DNA of 64,000 bases from positions 10,230,001 to 10,294,000 of the forward strand of contig OX579635.1 of the NCBI GenBank assembly GCA_951230915.1, read 5' to 3'. This document shows, in pieces, positions 35,161-45,095 of this stretch (within the stretch, counting starts at the first letter, position 1; every line of letters starts with the position of its first letter). The position numbers and the translations under genes were made by a program. Origin of the DNA: Antitrichia curtipendula (lineage: Eukaryota > Streptophyta > Bryopsida > Hypnales > Leucodontaceae). The notes below the pieces were generated by a model that made no database searches, was not told the origin of the DNA, and worked only from the letters and a program-made list of their open reading frames with translations.

Positions 35161-37236
35161 TCATACCTTCTTCGTCGTGCCATCACGTTTCTTCTCCGTG
35201 GCGAATGTTACCTTTGATCTTATCTCCCGCTTCTCCGCGGTTGCCTGCACACACATGGGGAAGCTCTTAAACATCATCATGAAGTGAAGGTGAGGGAATG
35301 CAACGCTTTTGCAAGGCCGTGGTCTGCGAGTCCCCTCACCTTCCACAACCTCAAGAAATTCATATGGTAAGCCACTCCTGCGTTTGGCAAGCATTTCTGA
35401 TATGGAGTCGTTTGAAATTGATGGGTACTTCTTTTGAAATGTAGTGACATCAGGGCATTTCCAAAATGCGGCCAAAATCGGCCACAAGTAACGCTTGAGG
35501 TATTCCCTGTCGTCACTGAGGGTACGTAGCCACTTCCCGTAGAACGGTGTTGTTATGAAGACGTTGTCCTGTGGATTGCAGTCGATCCTACAACTCTTAC
35601 AATCTATTATCAACGTGTTTTCTACAGTGAAGGCAGGGTAGCACGCATACACGACATCTAGATTCTTCTCGGACGTTTTCCCCTCAACCGGTTTCACCCC
35701 AAATTCCTCACAAGAGACACACGACCAACAAAACAGTGGATCCTGCTCGGAGGCTGCCCTCAAACCAGTGAGCATTGTTGGAACAACGTCATCCATGTAC
35801 GGAGCGCTCCTGCTGCCCCAAAAAGCGACTCGAAAGTGTGAGAAACAGCGACTGAGGAATGGTTTCAACCAAGGTCTGAACACTACTCTCCTGCAGTTTG
35901 TTCGTGTGCTAGGACGGATCCTACTATTTGGGTTTGGGACGGACAGCAAACTGCAATCTAGGAGAGTTCCCTGGATGTTGAAAATAACCAACTTTGGGCC
36001 ATGCTCACTACTACCTCCTAGCCTCTCAGTCAAAATGTGTTGCACGGATGGAAACGTGACGTTCTGGGATAATGCAAATGGAATGGCGTGCGCGGAGATA
36101 CACACCTTGGAGGGAGACTTGGGAGGTTTCCTAGCCTTCTTCGACGGCACGGCTGCGGCGTGAATTGCAGCAGCGTGGTCGACATTGGCATCTTTGAAAC
36201 CCCCCTCACCTCCTTCATCTGGGATGACCTCCACGTTGACGCCGTCCCCTTCTTGCAATTGGCCGAACTGCGGGACATCCCCTTCACGTGCAACGGCAAC
36301 TTGCCCTTCCATGCCTGTCGTCACTTCCGGGGGAGTGTCCACTGTGCCCACAACCACGGGTTCTACCTCCGACTCCTTAGACAAATTCGGGCATTCTTCA
36401 CCGCCTTGTTGTGGCAAAGGCTCAGCCCCCCCGATAGAGGCACTGCTTGAATCCCAAGAACCTGCAGTAGCCCCCCCCCCCTCAACAAGTAATTCACGGC
36501 CCCCATTTCCCAGTTTTTCACACCCGCCTTGAACAACTAATTCACACACCCCTAGTCCCGGTAATTCACATCCCCCTTGACCGTCTAGTTCAGGACCACC
36601 TTCTACTTGTAATCGAACCCCTTTCTGTACCTCGGGGCCACTCACGATTGGCTTCAAAGGCTCGGGAGTAGACAGGATCCGTGGTGTCGGTGAGGAGTAC
36701 GGGTCTTCCTCTGGCAGAGCAGCTACCGCCGCTTCCAACGACGGAGAAGGAGCGATAGTATCCTTTAGTGGAGTGGGTTCTCGCTCTGCCACCTTCCACC
36801 GCGGTGATAAGGGAGTGGAGTGGGGTACCTTGTGGAGCTCTAAGTCAGAAGACAGGGTAAGCGCGTCTTTCGTTGCCAACTGCTTTCCACCGTCCACAGT
36901 CGCCCTCTTGTCTTCAGATTTGTCCTTCCGTCTGTCCCCCGCTCTCTTGCCGTGGATTACCTGGTTGACCTTCTTCCGAGTCTGAACGTCGTCATGCTAG
37001 CCAACTCCAGAGTCTCGATTATCCAGAGCAGACTCATTGATGGACATGCTGCCCTCTCTACTAACCTTGCTCCTACCTATATACCTCTCGAACATGCACC
37101 TCAAGTCCGAGATTGCTGCCGCCTGCTCAGTATTTTTTTCCAATACAAGGGAGAATTTTGCATCCACTTCGTGCTTCAAAGACTGCACCACCTCCTTCAA
37201 AACTGGTTCATTTGCGCCCGCACTGTATGCAGCCAC
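35161..37236 (-). pseudogene. FCP1/HAD-like pseudophosphatase gene of CACTA copy 2
   Basis: One frame runs from 37236 to TGA at 35161 with a single TAG at 36997. From MDGGKQLATK (36897) it gives 578 residues. The N-terminal ~280 residues are low-complexity Pro/Gly/Glu-rich. From about residue 300 an FCP1-homology (NLI-interacting-factor) domain is readable: LVIFNIQGTLLD, VVFRPWLKPFLSRCFSHFRVAFWGS, YMDDVVPTML, FCWSCVSCEE, NTLIIDCKSCRIDCNP and EYLKRYLWPIL. In active members motif I is DxDGT; here Asn307 and Gln309 replace both aspartates, and the later DD is D-C, so phosphatase activity is not expected. An intron probably follows EFLEVVE (GTGAGG). It occupies the position a transposase would hold and is paralogous to the copy 3 gene at 58843-59880. 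Confidence 0.75.
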
Positions 37237-37602
37237 AAAAACGCCACGTGAGAGTTCTGGTCATGGGAATCTCAGAAAGAGCTGACGTTACAGCCATGCC
37301 AACCTGAAAGGACTATAAAATAGTAGAGAATGACTTCTGAATCCACCTTCCCAAACATTTGAAAAGGTACCTCTCAAACGGCAGGACGACTACCACTGCA
37401 CTCTGTGAAAGACTTCAGTCATTTGTCAGTCACGTACTTACAGAAAATGACTTGAGTGTGACTTCCCTCATCATATGTGACTCAAACGTGACTCGAGAAA
37501 AACTGCAGATATATGTTACTGTAGACAACTGACTACAAAATGACTCATGTGGATGCGACCACGTATAAGTATATTCGATAGGGCTTCCTTGGAAAAACAA
37601 AC

Positions 37603-37711
37603 CTATTGCAGTCGCCATGTTCCTAGCATTCAGTATTGTAGACGCGGTGCTAGTAACTTGGTAAGAAGTCATAATTGTATAGTCACCTATAGGGACGAAG
37701 GAGTCCCTCAC
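37603..37711 (-). CDS. Possible exon of CACTA copy 2, unknown product
   Basis: A minus-strand open stretch reading VRDSFVPIGDYTIMTSYQ..NARNMATAI ends at a GTTTGT donor-like site (37602). It has plausible amino-acid content but no recognised domain. It lies between the FCP1-like gene and the Transposase_24-like exon. Confidence 0.25.
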
Positions 37712-37724
37712 TGAGAACTCGTCG

Positions 37725-37994
37725 ATGGCGAAAGCTTACCGTGACACCCACTGCATCGGGGTGGCGGGCGTTCAAGTTATCGCACGCGCGTTTAGGCAGC
37801 ACATAACAAATTCATTGCGGCTGGGACCCACGCGAGTGTACTTTGGGCGCACGCTAAGAGCAATATATCCTACATATGCTACTCTGCGCTATGAAGGAGA
37901 GCAGGCTCAGCTCATTCACATAGTCATGGAACATAACTTGAAGGTGACTGTGTCACTCACATACGACTTTAGCAGCACTGCAGACCATCATTAG
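37725..37994 (+). CDS. Unidentified plus-strand ORF in CACTA copy 2
   Basis: An 89-codon ORF from ATG 37725 (MAKAYRDTHCIGVAGVQVIARAF) runs against the other genes of the element. No domain or repeat is recognised, and I found no counterpart in copy 3. Coding status is uncertain. Confidence 0.2.
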   Translation: MAKAYRDTHCIGVAGVQVIARAFRQHITNSLRLGPTRVYFGRTLRAIYPTYATLRYEGEQAQLIHIVMEHNLKVTVSLTYDFSSTADHH

Positions 37995-38337
37995 ATATAT
38001 CCAAGAATCACAACGTCACTGAAGAATGTCTCCAGGCTTTCGTCATGGCTACATACGTGAGCATATAGCATTGACATGATTCAAATGACTAATGAATGGC
38101 ACATGACCGTGCCATTTTAATGGTGCGTCCATTGAAATTTTTGAGATATAAAGGATACACATAAAAGTTGATTGTAAGAGCCACAAAGGACAGATTGACA
38201 ATGTACAGGTAATGGGGATTTACCGTTGTTCCAAGAACACGTAACGGGGTGACTGCAAGGCCCTCTGCGATGTCTGTGATGCCCGGGCTTGTCTCCTGAC
38301 CTTCCCTCTGTACAGGTTCAGTACTGCTTACATGAAA

Positions 38338-38935
38338 TCATAAAATTATGAAATACCGCAACAAGGAATCCCTCATGAAGCTGAAGTCACAAACACCAAA
38401 GCATGGCAAATAAACGGAAAGACAGTGCCAAAACCAGAGAAGACCAGGGCACTTACATAGGCGGCCTCCTTCCCAGCCTTGCCTTTCCGACCAACAAGCG
38501 GTTGGTTCTTCACGCCGGAACGTGCAACAGCCATTTTGCGCGACTTCTCCCGCTGGAAAGGAGTTTTCTAGTAATCCACTAGCCTGCCCCACTGCGTTCC
38601 GTTGATGTGCGTTGGACAGTCTTCCATTCCTGCAAGCCACCTACACTTCAAGCGAGAACGTTCCGACTTCATATATCTCACTATGGCCGTGCGGAAGCCG
38701 ACCATGCTGAGGGGCTGCCCTTTATACTCGAACTCATTGTCCAAAGCATCCCTTAGTTTCCTCAAAGCATATTGGTCCTGCTTGGACCAATCCACGCAAC
38801 TCATGTCTAGAATTTTGGAAGTGTAGTCGCGGATGGCCTCATCCCATGCATTCTTTCCCTTATAGCCGGCATCCACTTCCCCACCCTCACCTACAAACAC
38901 GGAATTGGACTTCGCTCCTGCTTTGCGACGTTCAC
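38338..38935 (-). pseudogene. Transposase_24/Ptta-like exon with Trp-to-stop change
   Basis: Reads GRSRERRKAGAKSNSVFVGE.., DQYALRKLRDALDNEF, YMKSERSRLKCRWL and THINGTQWGRLVDY. A TAG follows at 38568, after which the same frame continues KTPFQREKSRKMAVARSGVKNQPL.. to a GTAAGT donor near 38458. The pattern resembles the Ptta/En-Spm Transposase_24 family, where W-x-x-LV-x-YW precedes a basic block. The stop falls exactly where Trp is expected (TAC TGG to TAC TAG). It is the most 5' minus-strand exon before the hAT-type insertion at 39143. Confidence 0.5.
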
Positions 38936-39149
38936 GACTCCTTCCCTCCTACTCCTAGCGCCTCTTCTGTCTTCCAGCCTTGTCTTCAGTCTCTTGCGCA
39001 ACTGCAGCAAGTTTATCGGTCCACGAATTGGGGCATGGAAGTGGTGGCGGAGGCGCATTCCAAGTGGGTGGTGTCTGCGACGGCTGTTGCGATAGCCACT
39101 ACCCTGAAAACCAGGACCAACCAGATGCAGAGAAGCTCGAGGCAGGGTT

Positions 39150-39715
39150 GTCCCCGTCACGTCCTGTCCGTCCGTCAGCATGTCCGGACGGACGTCAGGA
39201 TTCAACCCCGGCGTCCGTCAGGATGAAATCTGGACGAGAACCGTTGATAGAGGATGAAAACTACGGAAATGGATGGACGTTCTTCGCCAACGGGCGGCGA
39301 GCTTCCGTCGACGAGCACGGAACAGGCGGGATGGACGGGTATCTGGACGGAAAACTGGATGACCATGTGGACGGGCGGGTGGACGGGCATCTGGACAGGC
39401 ATGTGGACGGGAGGGGGGGCGGTTGTGTGGACGGGTATCTGGACGGGCGGGATGGACGGGTATGTGGATGGAAAACTGGACGGGCGGGTGGACGAGCGGA
39501 TGGACGGGCATCTGGACGGGTAAGTGGACGGATAACTGGACGGGCGGGCGGACGGGCATCTGGATGGGTAAGTGGACGGGTAATTGGACGGGCGGGTGGA
39601 CGGGCATCTACACAGGTAAGTGGAAAGGGGGGTGGACGGGCATCTGGACGGCTAAGTGGACGGGCGGGTGGACGGGCATTTGGACGGTTCTGTGGACGGA
39701 AAAATAGACTGGACG
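39150..39715. repeat. GACGG array 1, 12-bp period
   Basis: After GTCC/GGAC clusters at 39150-39200, a ~12-bp unit GGACGGGCATCT / GGACGGGCGGGT repeats directly from about 39290 to 39715. Long open frames in several frames here are a by-product of the period. Confidence 0.9.
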
Positions 39716-41907
39716 GGTGGGATTGGATTTTTGGCTTAAATGCCCGAAGCACCCAAATCTGGTGTTGGCAAAACTTTGAAGTTAAATAAAACCTAACCAA
39801 GTTGCTATTTTTAGTAGTATCCAAGTTGCTATTTTTAGTAAGTTCTTCTTGAAGTCTAGTTATAGCATCAATAGTCTATTCTTAAAAGTAAATGATAGTG
39901 ATTTTTTGTTTCAAGACTTTGTGCAAGGGTACCCATTGCAATCTTGACTTCTTGTAGCATTGAGAGCTTTTGAAAATGTGCCTCGAAAACACAAGATCTT
40001 GGAGAAAAAATCACATTCAAATTTTTTTTTTAATTTAAAAAAAAATATGGCGTATATTTTTAAAAGCCATAAATTGTTTGGGGTTATACATGTTCGGCAA
40101 TTTAACCTCATATTTTTGTGGTCTAAATTTTTTTTAATTTTACTTGTGAAAACTGAAAAGAGGATTGGAAGACTTCACATCATTTTTGTAGTTTTAACAC
40201 CCTCATGTTCAAACATTATAATCTTTTACTCTATAAGTGATATTGTTGTGTTTTAGCAACCTATGAGCCCCTAATATGTCTTGTTTGAATTTATATGGTT
40301 ACAATTTTTTTGGAATTGATACGCCTAGTCACCTAATCAGAATGTTAACATTTTGTTCAATTTAGAGCAAATTTGTAGAAGCTCAAAACATGCCTTGGGC
40401 ATCTAGGATTCTAGGGATTAAAGTTTGTTATTGAATTTCGAATTAGAGAAGTTGCTAAATTGATTTTACACTGACTATATGGCAAGAAATTCAAAAATAT
40501 TAATCCATGTAGCCATGTAGGCCCTATGCTAATTATTGCCAAAAAAAAATCCAAGTTGGCATTTCTCCATGTTCACCTTGAAATGAAATGAAAAAAAAAA
40601 ATTAGAATCTATTCAATTTAAGACTTTCAAGTATAGGATCGCCATTCATAAAGTCATTTATTTCAATTGATTTTCAAATAAATTTCATGTAGTGTGACCT
40701 TATCAAGTTAGCAATTGCAAGATATTAAACTTTGATCATTTGATTTCCATAATGCCATTTGAGAAAAAATGGAAAATGTTCAATACTTTAATTTGTAAAC
40801 TTTGGATTTAAAAATAAACATGAGGGAGTAGTCAATCAATAGTCCAACTAAAAAAACATTAAAACTAATAGAACAAAAGTTACAAAACGTGAATAATTTT
40901 TTGGTTTAATTCTAAAGACTTAAAGGAGATTTCATCAAATATGAAGCAATCAAATAATTTGTTACTTATTTCTTGCTTTGGTAAAGAATTTCCATTGTTT
41001 TTATTTCTTAGCCCCTAAAGTAACATACTCTCATTGTCCTTTCTACCAGGGACAAAATGGATTTTTGATAGGCTCCTATGATCTCATTTTTTACTGAAAC
41101 TTTTGAAAACTTTTTCATAAGAATGATAACATGGAATGATAGATAAACTTATGAGTTTATTCATAATACAATTTCTATTCCAATCGGTGCCTGGAGCAAA
41201 GGGTATGCCACAATAACCTCAAACAGGGGAGATCGGGACACCGGGCGGTCCAAGACTCCGGGTAGACAAAAAAATCCACAAAAAAATGAAATACAAATTT
41301 GTATATTTTTTTTCCAGTTGGATTGTATTTTCTTTTAAATGGGAGGCTTTCATTCATCCCATTTGGATTAGGAATGGAAAAGTTATGGGTTTTTTGTGGA
41401 GCGGGCAATCCTAGCAACTTCTTAAAATAAATTTGTTTCTTTCACTTCGAATGCTAATAACTTTCAATCCATACGGTCAAACATCACAAATTTTTTATCA
41501 CGTCATCTAAGACAAGTGTAGAACAAGATCCTTTGGTTCGATTCAAAAAATAAATTGGAAAATTTAATTCATAGGTGAACATAGCAAAAGTGGTGGTTTA
41601 GGGTGGTTTGGGCCAAAAAATGGACTTCAGACTTTAGGGCTTCACCAAAAATAAAATAGAACACTCTTTTACCTACCATCTAAGCATACAAGCTTCTTCT
41701 ATACTATTACAAAAAGGTCCAATAGATTATAAAAATTGACAAAGGCGAAGCAACAATACACAAGGTGGAAAGAAAACAATAAATGTACATATTTTATAAA
41801 TCCGTTGAAGTACATGGTAAACTAATAAAGGCTTTACATAATTACATACGTTCGCTTTGTACAACTTCCAGTATTTAATTCTATACATCTATCTAGTTAT
41901 ACACAAT
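39716..41907. other. AT-rich non-coding region
   Basis: About 2.2 kb of AT-rich DNA with poly-A/T runs. No ORF, inverted repeat or known motif is convincing. Confidence 0.6.
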
Positions 41908-44202
41908 CTAGTCTACATCTTCGATTACAACACCGCGTGCTATGCTATTTCTCAAAAATCGTTGCAGTTCTTCTTGCGATTCGAAAGTCCTCAGAAGCTG
42001 AAGTGCTTCTATATCGTATCTATTATGTAAGTGCCCAAAAATGTCATTCACGAGGGTTGGCTCATGGAAGGTATTGTCTTCAGTGTACGCCATTTCTTCC
42101 TCATAGTTCAATTCCCCCTCAAATCCGACTGGCTGGCCTTGAGAGTTAAACATGATGCGTTGTGGATGTGGTGCGCGTATAAAAATTAAGCGTTCTGGGT
42201 CCCAATGTCCACCGGCAATCTGACCAAAATATAGTCGACACCTTGGATCACTGTCTCTAAACACCCTCCTGATCACCTCTGTCACTTGGTTGTCACTCGT
42301 CCATGGTATGTCAGCCACCGTTCCTGCCGGGAGGTGTCGGTTGTGGTGGCCCCACTTCCAAAGCCATGTCATGTTGGACCCCCAATGTACTCTATTACCG
42401 GGGCCTGGTAAATTTTCTTCATTGTACTCGTAATGTTGAGGCATGTGGTCTTCAAGGCCAAACGTTTTGTACAGTCGTGCATGAAATGGAGCCCTGCATT
42501 GCGCACATCTCTTTCTGGTGACCATGTGTGGAATAAGACACACGGGGTGGTATAGATGGCCACATGTACCAAGATTCCATCCACCCTCGGGGCCAAACGG
42601 TTGTTGGCACATTATACATGTTGTTCCATCTTTTACAAAATCTGGAACGGAAGGCCACACTAGTGGCGTAATGCCATCGTTGTTGGGTGGCCCGTACCGT
42701 TGGCGATCGATATTATATTGGAATTCCAAGTCTGGACGGGCATTCCAATCGATGCTTGAATTCTCCCTATACGCTGGCAAATCATCGGTGAACATTTCTG
42801 CCACCTGAGGCCACGAGGTCAAGCCAAAATAACGTTGACCGCCATCATTGAATTCTGCAGCCACTCTCCTCACTTCACGTTGCATTTGCTCAGCCTCTTT
42901 TAGCGCTAAGATGCATGTCAACTTCATGTTGCACATTTGAAGCAGCCTCTGCTCCGTCTGAGGATTTTGAACCAACCGCATATTTTCAGCACTCAATGCG
43001 GTCATGGTCTGCTCCAAGGTTGTTCGAGCTGCAGTAACCACCGCCACCTCGGCCTCGGCGTTGTTGGCACGAAGTTTCAAAGCACGCATGGCGTTTGTTA
43101 ATTCTTCCATGTTTGTGCGAGTACTTCCAAGCTCTGCTTCAACTCGCTCAGCACGTGCACGCATAATATCCAATGTGGCACTTTCTGCACTTGGAAAAGT
43201 GGATCGTGATCGCAGCACAAACTCAGATGTATTGCTCGGGCCTGGTGTGTCTTCATCTGCACCTTTTGTAGCACGTTCCACTACAAGATCGAGTGGTGGA
43301 ACTGAGTCTGTGCTGACCCGCCTTTCACGCTCTACGAGCTCGGCTTCACGTGCGATGAGGTGCACATTTTCATCTTGAACGGCCCGCATCCTTGCATGAT
43401 GAACTTCCAACACTGCAGCATGTTGTCGTCGTGTTTCTTCTTTTTCTGCTTGCAATGTTTGTACTAATTGGCGCAAGCGAATTACTTCTTCACCGTCAAC
43501 TTGCACTCCACCAATCACAGCTTGTTGGTTTACATCTGGACCGCTGCCCTGACCAACTTCTATCTCCATCAACTCCGTCCCTGGACGCTCTGCCAGTGGA
43601 ACCACGTCCATTTGCACATTTTGGACATCATCCAATGGCACGGCAAGATTTGGTACATTGTCCAACGGCACAGTAGGATTTGGTGCAATGTGGCGAGTTC
43701 GATTTGGAAATGTATTATTCCGCGATTTGCCCAAAAAGCTGCTCCAGTCCACATCCTTGCCAAGAAAAACCTCCGCATATGCCATTTGGCACAATGAAAG
43801 TGTCCCGTCTTTCTTGGATCTTGCCCCCCAAAGTGCCAATGATACTTCAATCATCCTCTTCTTGAAGTGCGGATGTTGGCACTGGTCAATATTTACCACG
43901 CCAGATTTCACGTGCACCTCGTACCGGTCATGTGGCCAATGGCGGTTGATGTGGGCCCAATCTATATATTGACGACATATCACTCTTGTCCATGGGCCAT
44001 TTGCCTCCAACCACCCAGGCTTTGCCATAACCTCTTCGGCATTAAGCGTGCCCCAATCCAAGGTTGCTCTGTTTCCTCTCTTCCTTCTACCTGGGGGGTC
44101 ACCTACAGGTACCAAACCTCCTGGGGGGTCACCTCCAAGTCCCAAACCTCCTGGGGGGTCACCTCCAGGTCCCGAACCTCCTGCTACATCCTCTACGTCC
44201 AT
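41908..44202 (-). CDS. RING-finger protein with long coiled coil (764 aa)
   Basis: The start at 44202 (MDVEDVAGG) follows an acceptor-like TTTTACAG, suggesting a spliced 5' leader. The N-terminus has three GGDPPGG repeats. A conserved block (WLEANGPWTRVICRQYIDWAHINRHW..) follows, then a long coiled coil (about residues 230-440). A RING-type zinc finger at about residues 529-573 reads CIMC-x14-C-G-H-LYHPVC-x10-CAQC. The ~190-residue C-terminal tail contains WDPERLIF. The frame is open throughout and ends in TAG 41908. RING proteins usually act as ubiquitin ligases with an E2 partner; here that is family-based inference. The gene lies between arrays 1 and 2 and is one of the few undamaged ORFs in the window. 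Its CxHxYHPxC core matches the finger in the 16.5 kb element. Confidence 0.75.
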   Translation of the reverse strand: MDVEDVAGGSGPGGDPPGGLGLGGDPPGGLVPVGDPPGRRKRGNRATLDWGTLNAEEVMAKPGWLEANGPWTRVICRQYIDWAHINRHWPHDRYEVHVKSGVVNIDQCQHPHFKKRMIEVSLALWGARSKKDGTLSLCQMAYAEVFLGKDVDWSSFLGKSRNNTFPNRTRHIAPNPTVPLDNVPNLAVPLDDVQNVQMDVVPLAERPGTELMEIEVGQGSGPDVNQQAVIGGVQVDGEEVIRLRQLVQTLQAEKEETRRQHAAVLEVHHARMRAVQDENVHLIAREAELVERERRVSTDSVPPLDLVVERATKGADEDTPGPSNTSEFVLRSRSTFPSAESATLDIMRARAERVEAELGSTRTNMEELTNAMRALKLRANNAEAEVAVVTAARTTLEQTMTALSAENMRLVQNPQTEQRLLQMCNMKLTCILALKEAEQMQREVRRVAAEFNDGGQRYFGLTSWPQVAEMFTDDLPAYRENSSIDWNARPDLEFQYNIDRQRYGPPNNDGITPLVWPSVPDFVKDGTTCIMCQQPFGPEGGWNLGTCGHLYHPVCLIPHMVTRKRCAQCRAPFHARLYKTFGLEDHMPQHYEYNEENLPGPGNRVHWGSNMTWLWKWGHHNRHLPAGTVADIPWTSDNQVTEVIRRVFRDSDPRCRLYFGQIAGGHWDPERLIFIRAPHPQRIMFNSQGQPVGFEGELNYEEEMAYTEDNTFHEPTLVNDIFGHLHNRYDIEALQLLRTFESQEELQRFLRNSIARGVVIEDVD

Positions 44203-44459
44203 TCTTGATACCTGTAAAATGACACACACGATACTGTATGCGAATACAATGACAATTTGCTTTGCCTTCTGTTGCGTGAAGGCAACTGAAATGTGGCAAA
44301 ACAATGTCAAATGTATAACACTTCCCCTCAAATTGCAGAGCGAAGCTTTCTCAAGCTCGGACAGTGCAACTCAAAAGAGGAAGCACGTAAACTGTCCAAA
44401 AAAGTTTACTTATACCCCCCAATTACCGACCCGATTAGGCAAGGTAATTAACATAACAT

Positions 44460-45095
44460 CAGCCGTCCCCCCCCGAATCCAGACCGTCCAGGGCGTAGGA
44501 CAGCCCTGGAATGGACGGCCGATACGTCCACAGAGGTCCGACACAGGGTTGGGACGCCGTCAACGGGTTTGGGGCACCGTCGACAGGTTCGGAAAATAAA
44601 TACACCGCCGCCCAAGACTTGGACGGACGGATTTTCCATCCCCTCGACGGCCTGCCCGTCCCCGCGACGGATTGCCCGTCCCCTCGACGGAATACCCGTC
44701 TCCTCGACGGCATACCCGTCTCCTCGACAGCATACCCCTCTCCTGGACGGCATATCCGTCTCGTGGATGGCATACCCCTCTCATGGACGGCATACCCGTC
44801 TCGTGGACGGCATACCCGTCTCCTCGATGGCATACCCGTCTCGTAGTTGGCAAACCCGTCTCCTCGACGGGATACCCGTCCTCTGGACGGCCTACCCGTC
44901 TCTTGGACGAAAAGGCCGTCCAAAAGGACGGGGTGCCCGTCTCTTCGACGGCTTGTCACTGGTCGGGAACGCCTGCCCATCCTCTCGACGGCCTGTTCGT
45001 GGTCTGGGACGGCCTGCCCGTCCTCTCGACGGCCTGTCCCTGGTCGGGAACGGCCCGCCCATCCTCTTGACGGCCTGCCGAACGTCCTGGACGGC
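44460..45095. repeat. GACGG array 2, ~20-bp period of mini-hairpins
   Basis: Units such as CCCGTCTCCTCGACGGCATA repeat about 25-30 times. Within each, CCGTC and GACGG are complementary around a 5-6-bp loop, so the array is a chain of small hairpins. ORFs on both strands are artefacts of the repeat. Confidence 0.9.

Larger units (their letters stand above)
33252..39142 (-). mobile_element. CACTA transposon copy 2, left (3') segment
   Basis: It starts with CACTACAAGAAACTGATG, preceded by the possible target copy GTT, about 100 bp upstream of the helicase start codon. AGTCATT/TGACT motifs are dense in 33260-33960. All clear genes run on the minus strand towards this end (34.4, 35.2-37.2 and 38.3-38.9 kb), in the same order as in copy 3. 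The segment stops at 39142, where a hAT-type end begins; it probably resumes at 55493. Confidence 0.8.

Noticed and set aside
35161..37236. Annotation as an active CTD phosphatase
   Set aside because: Both motif I aspartates are absent (Asn and Gln) and the second DD is incomplete, so activity is not supported.
39150..39824. Long ORFs (up to 269 codons) on both strands in array 1
   Set aside because: They arise because the 12-bp period is a multiple of 3 and lacks stops; several frames are open at once and the products are Gly/Trp/Asp- or Pro/Arg-rich repeats.
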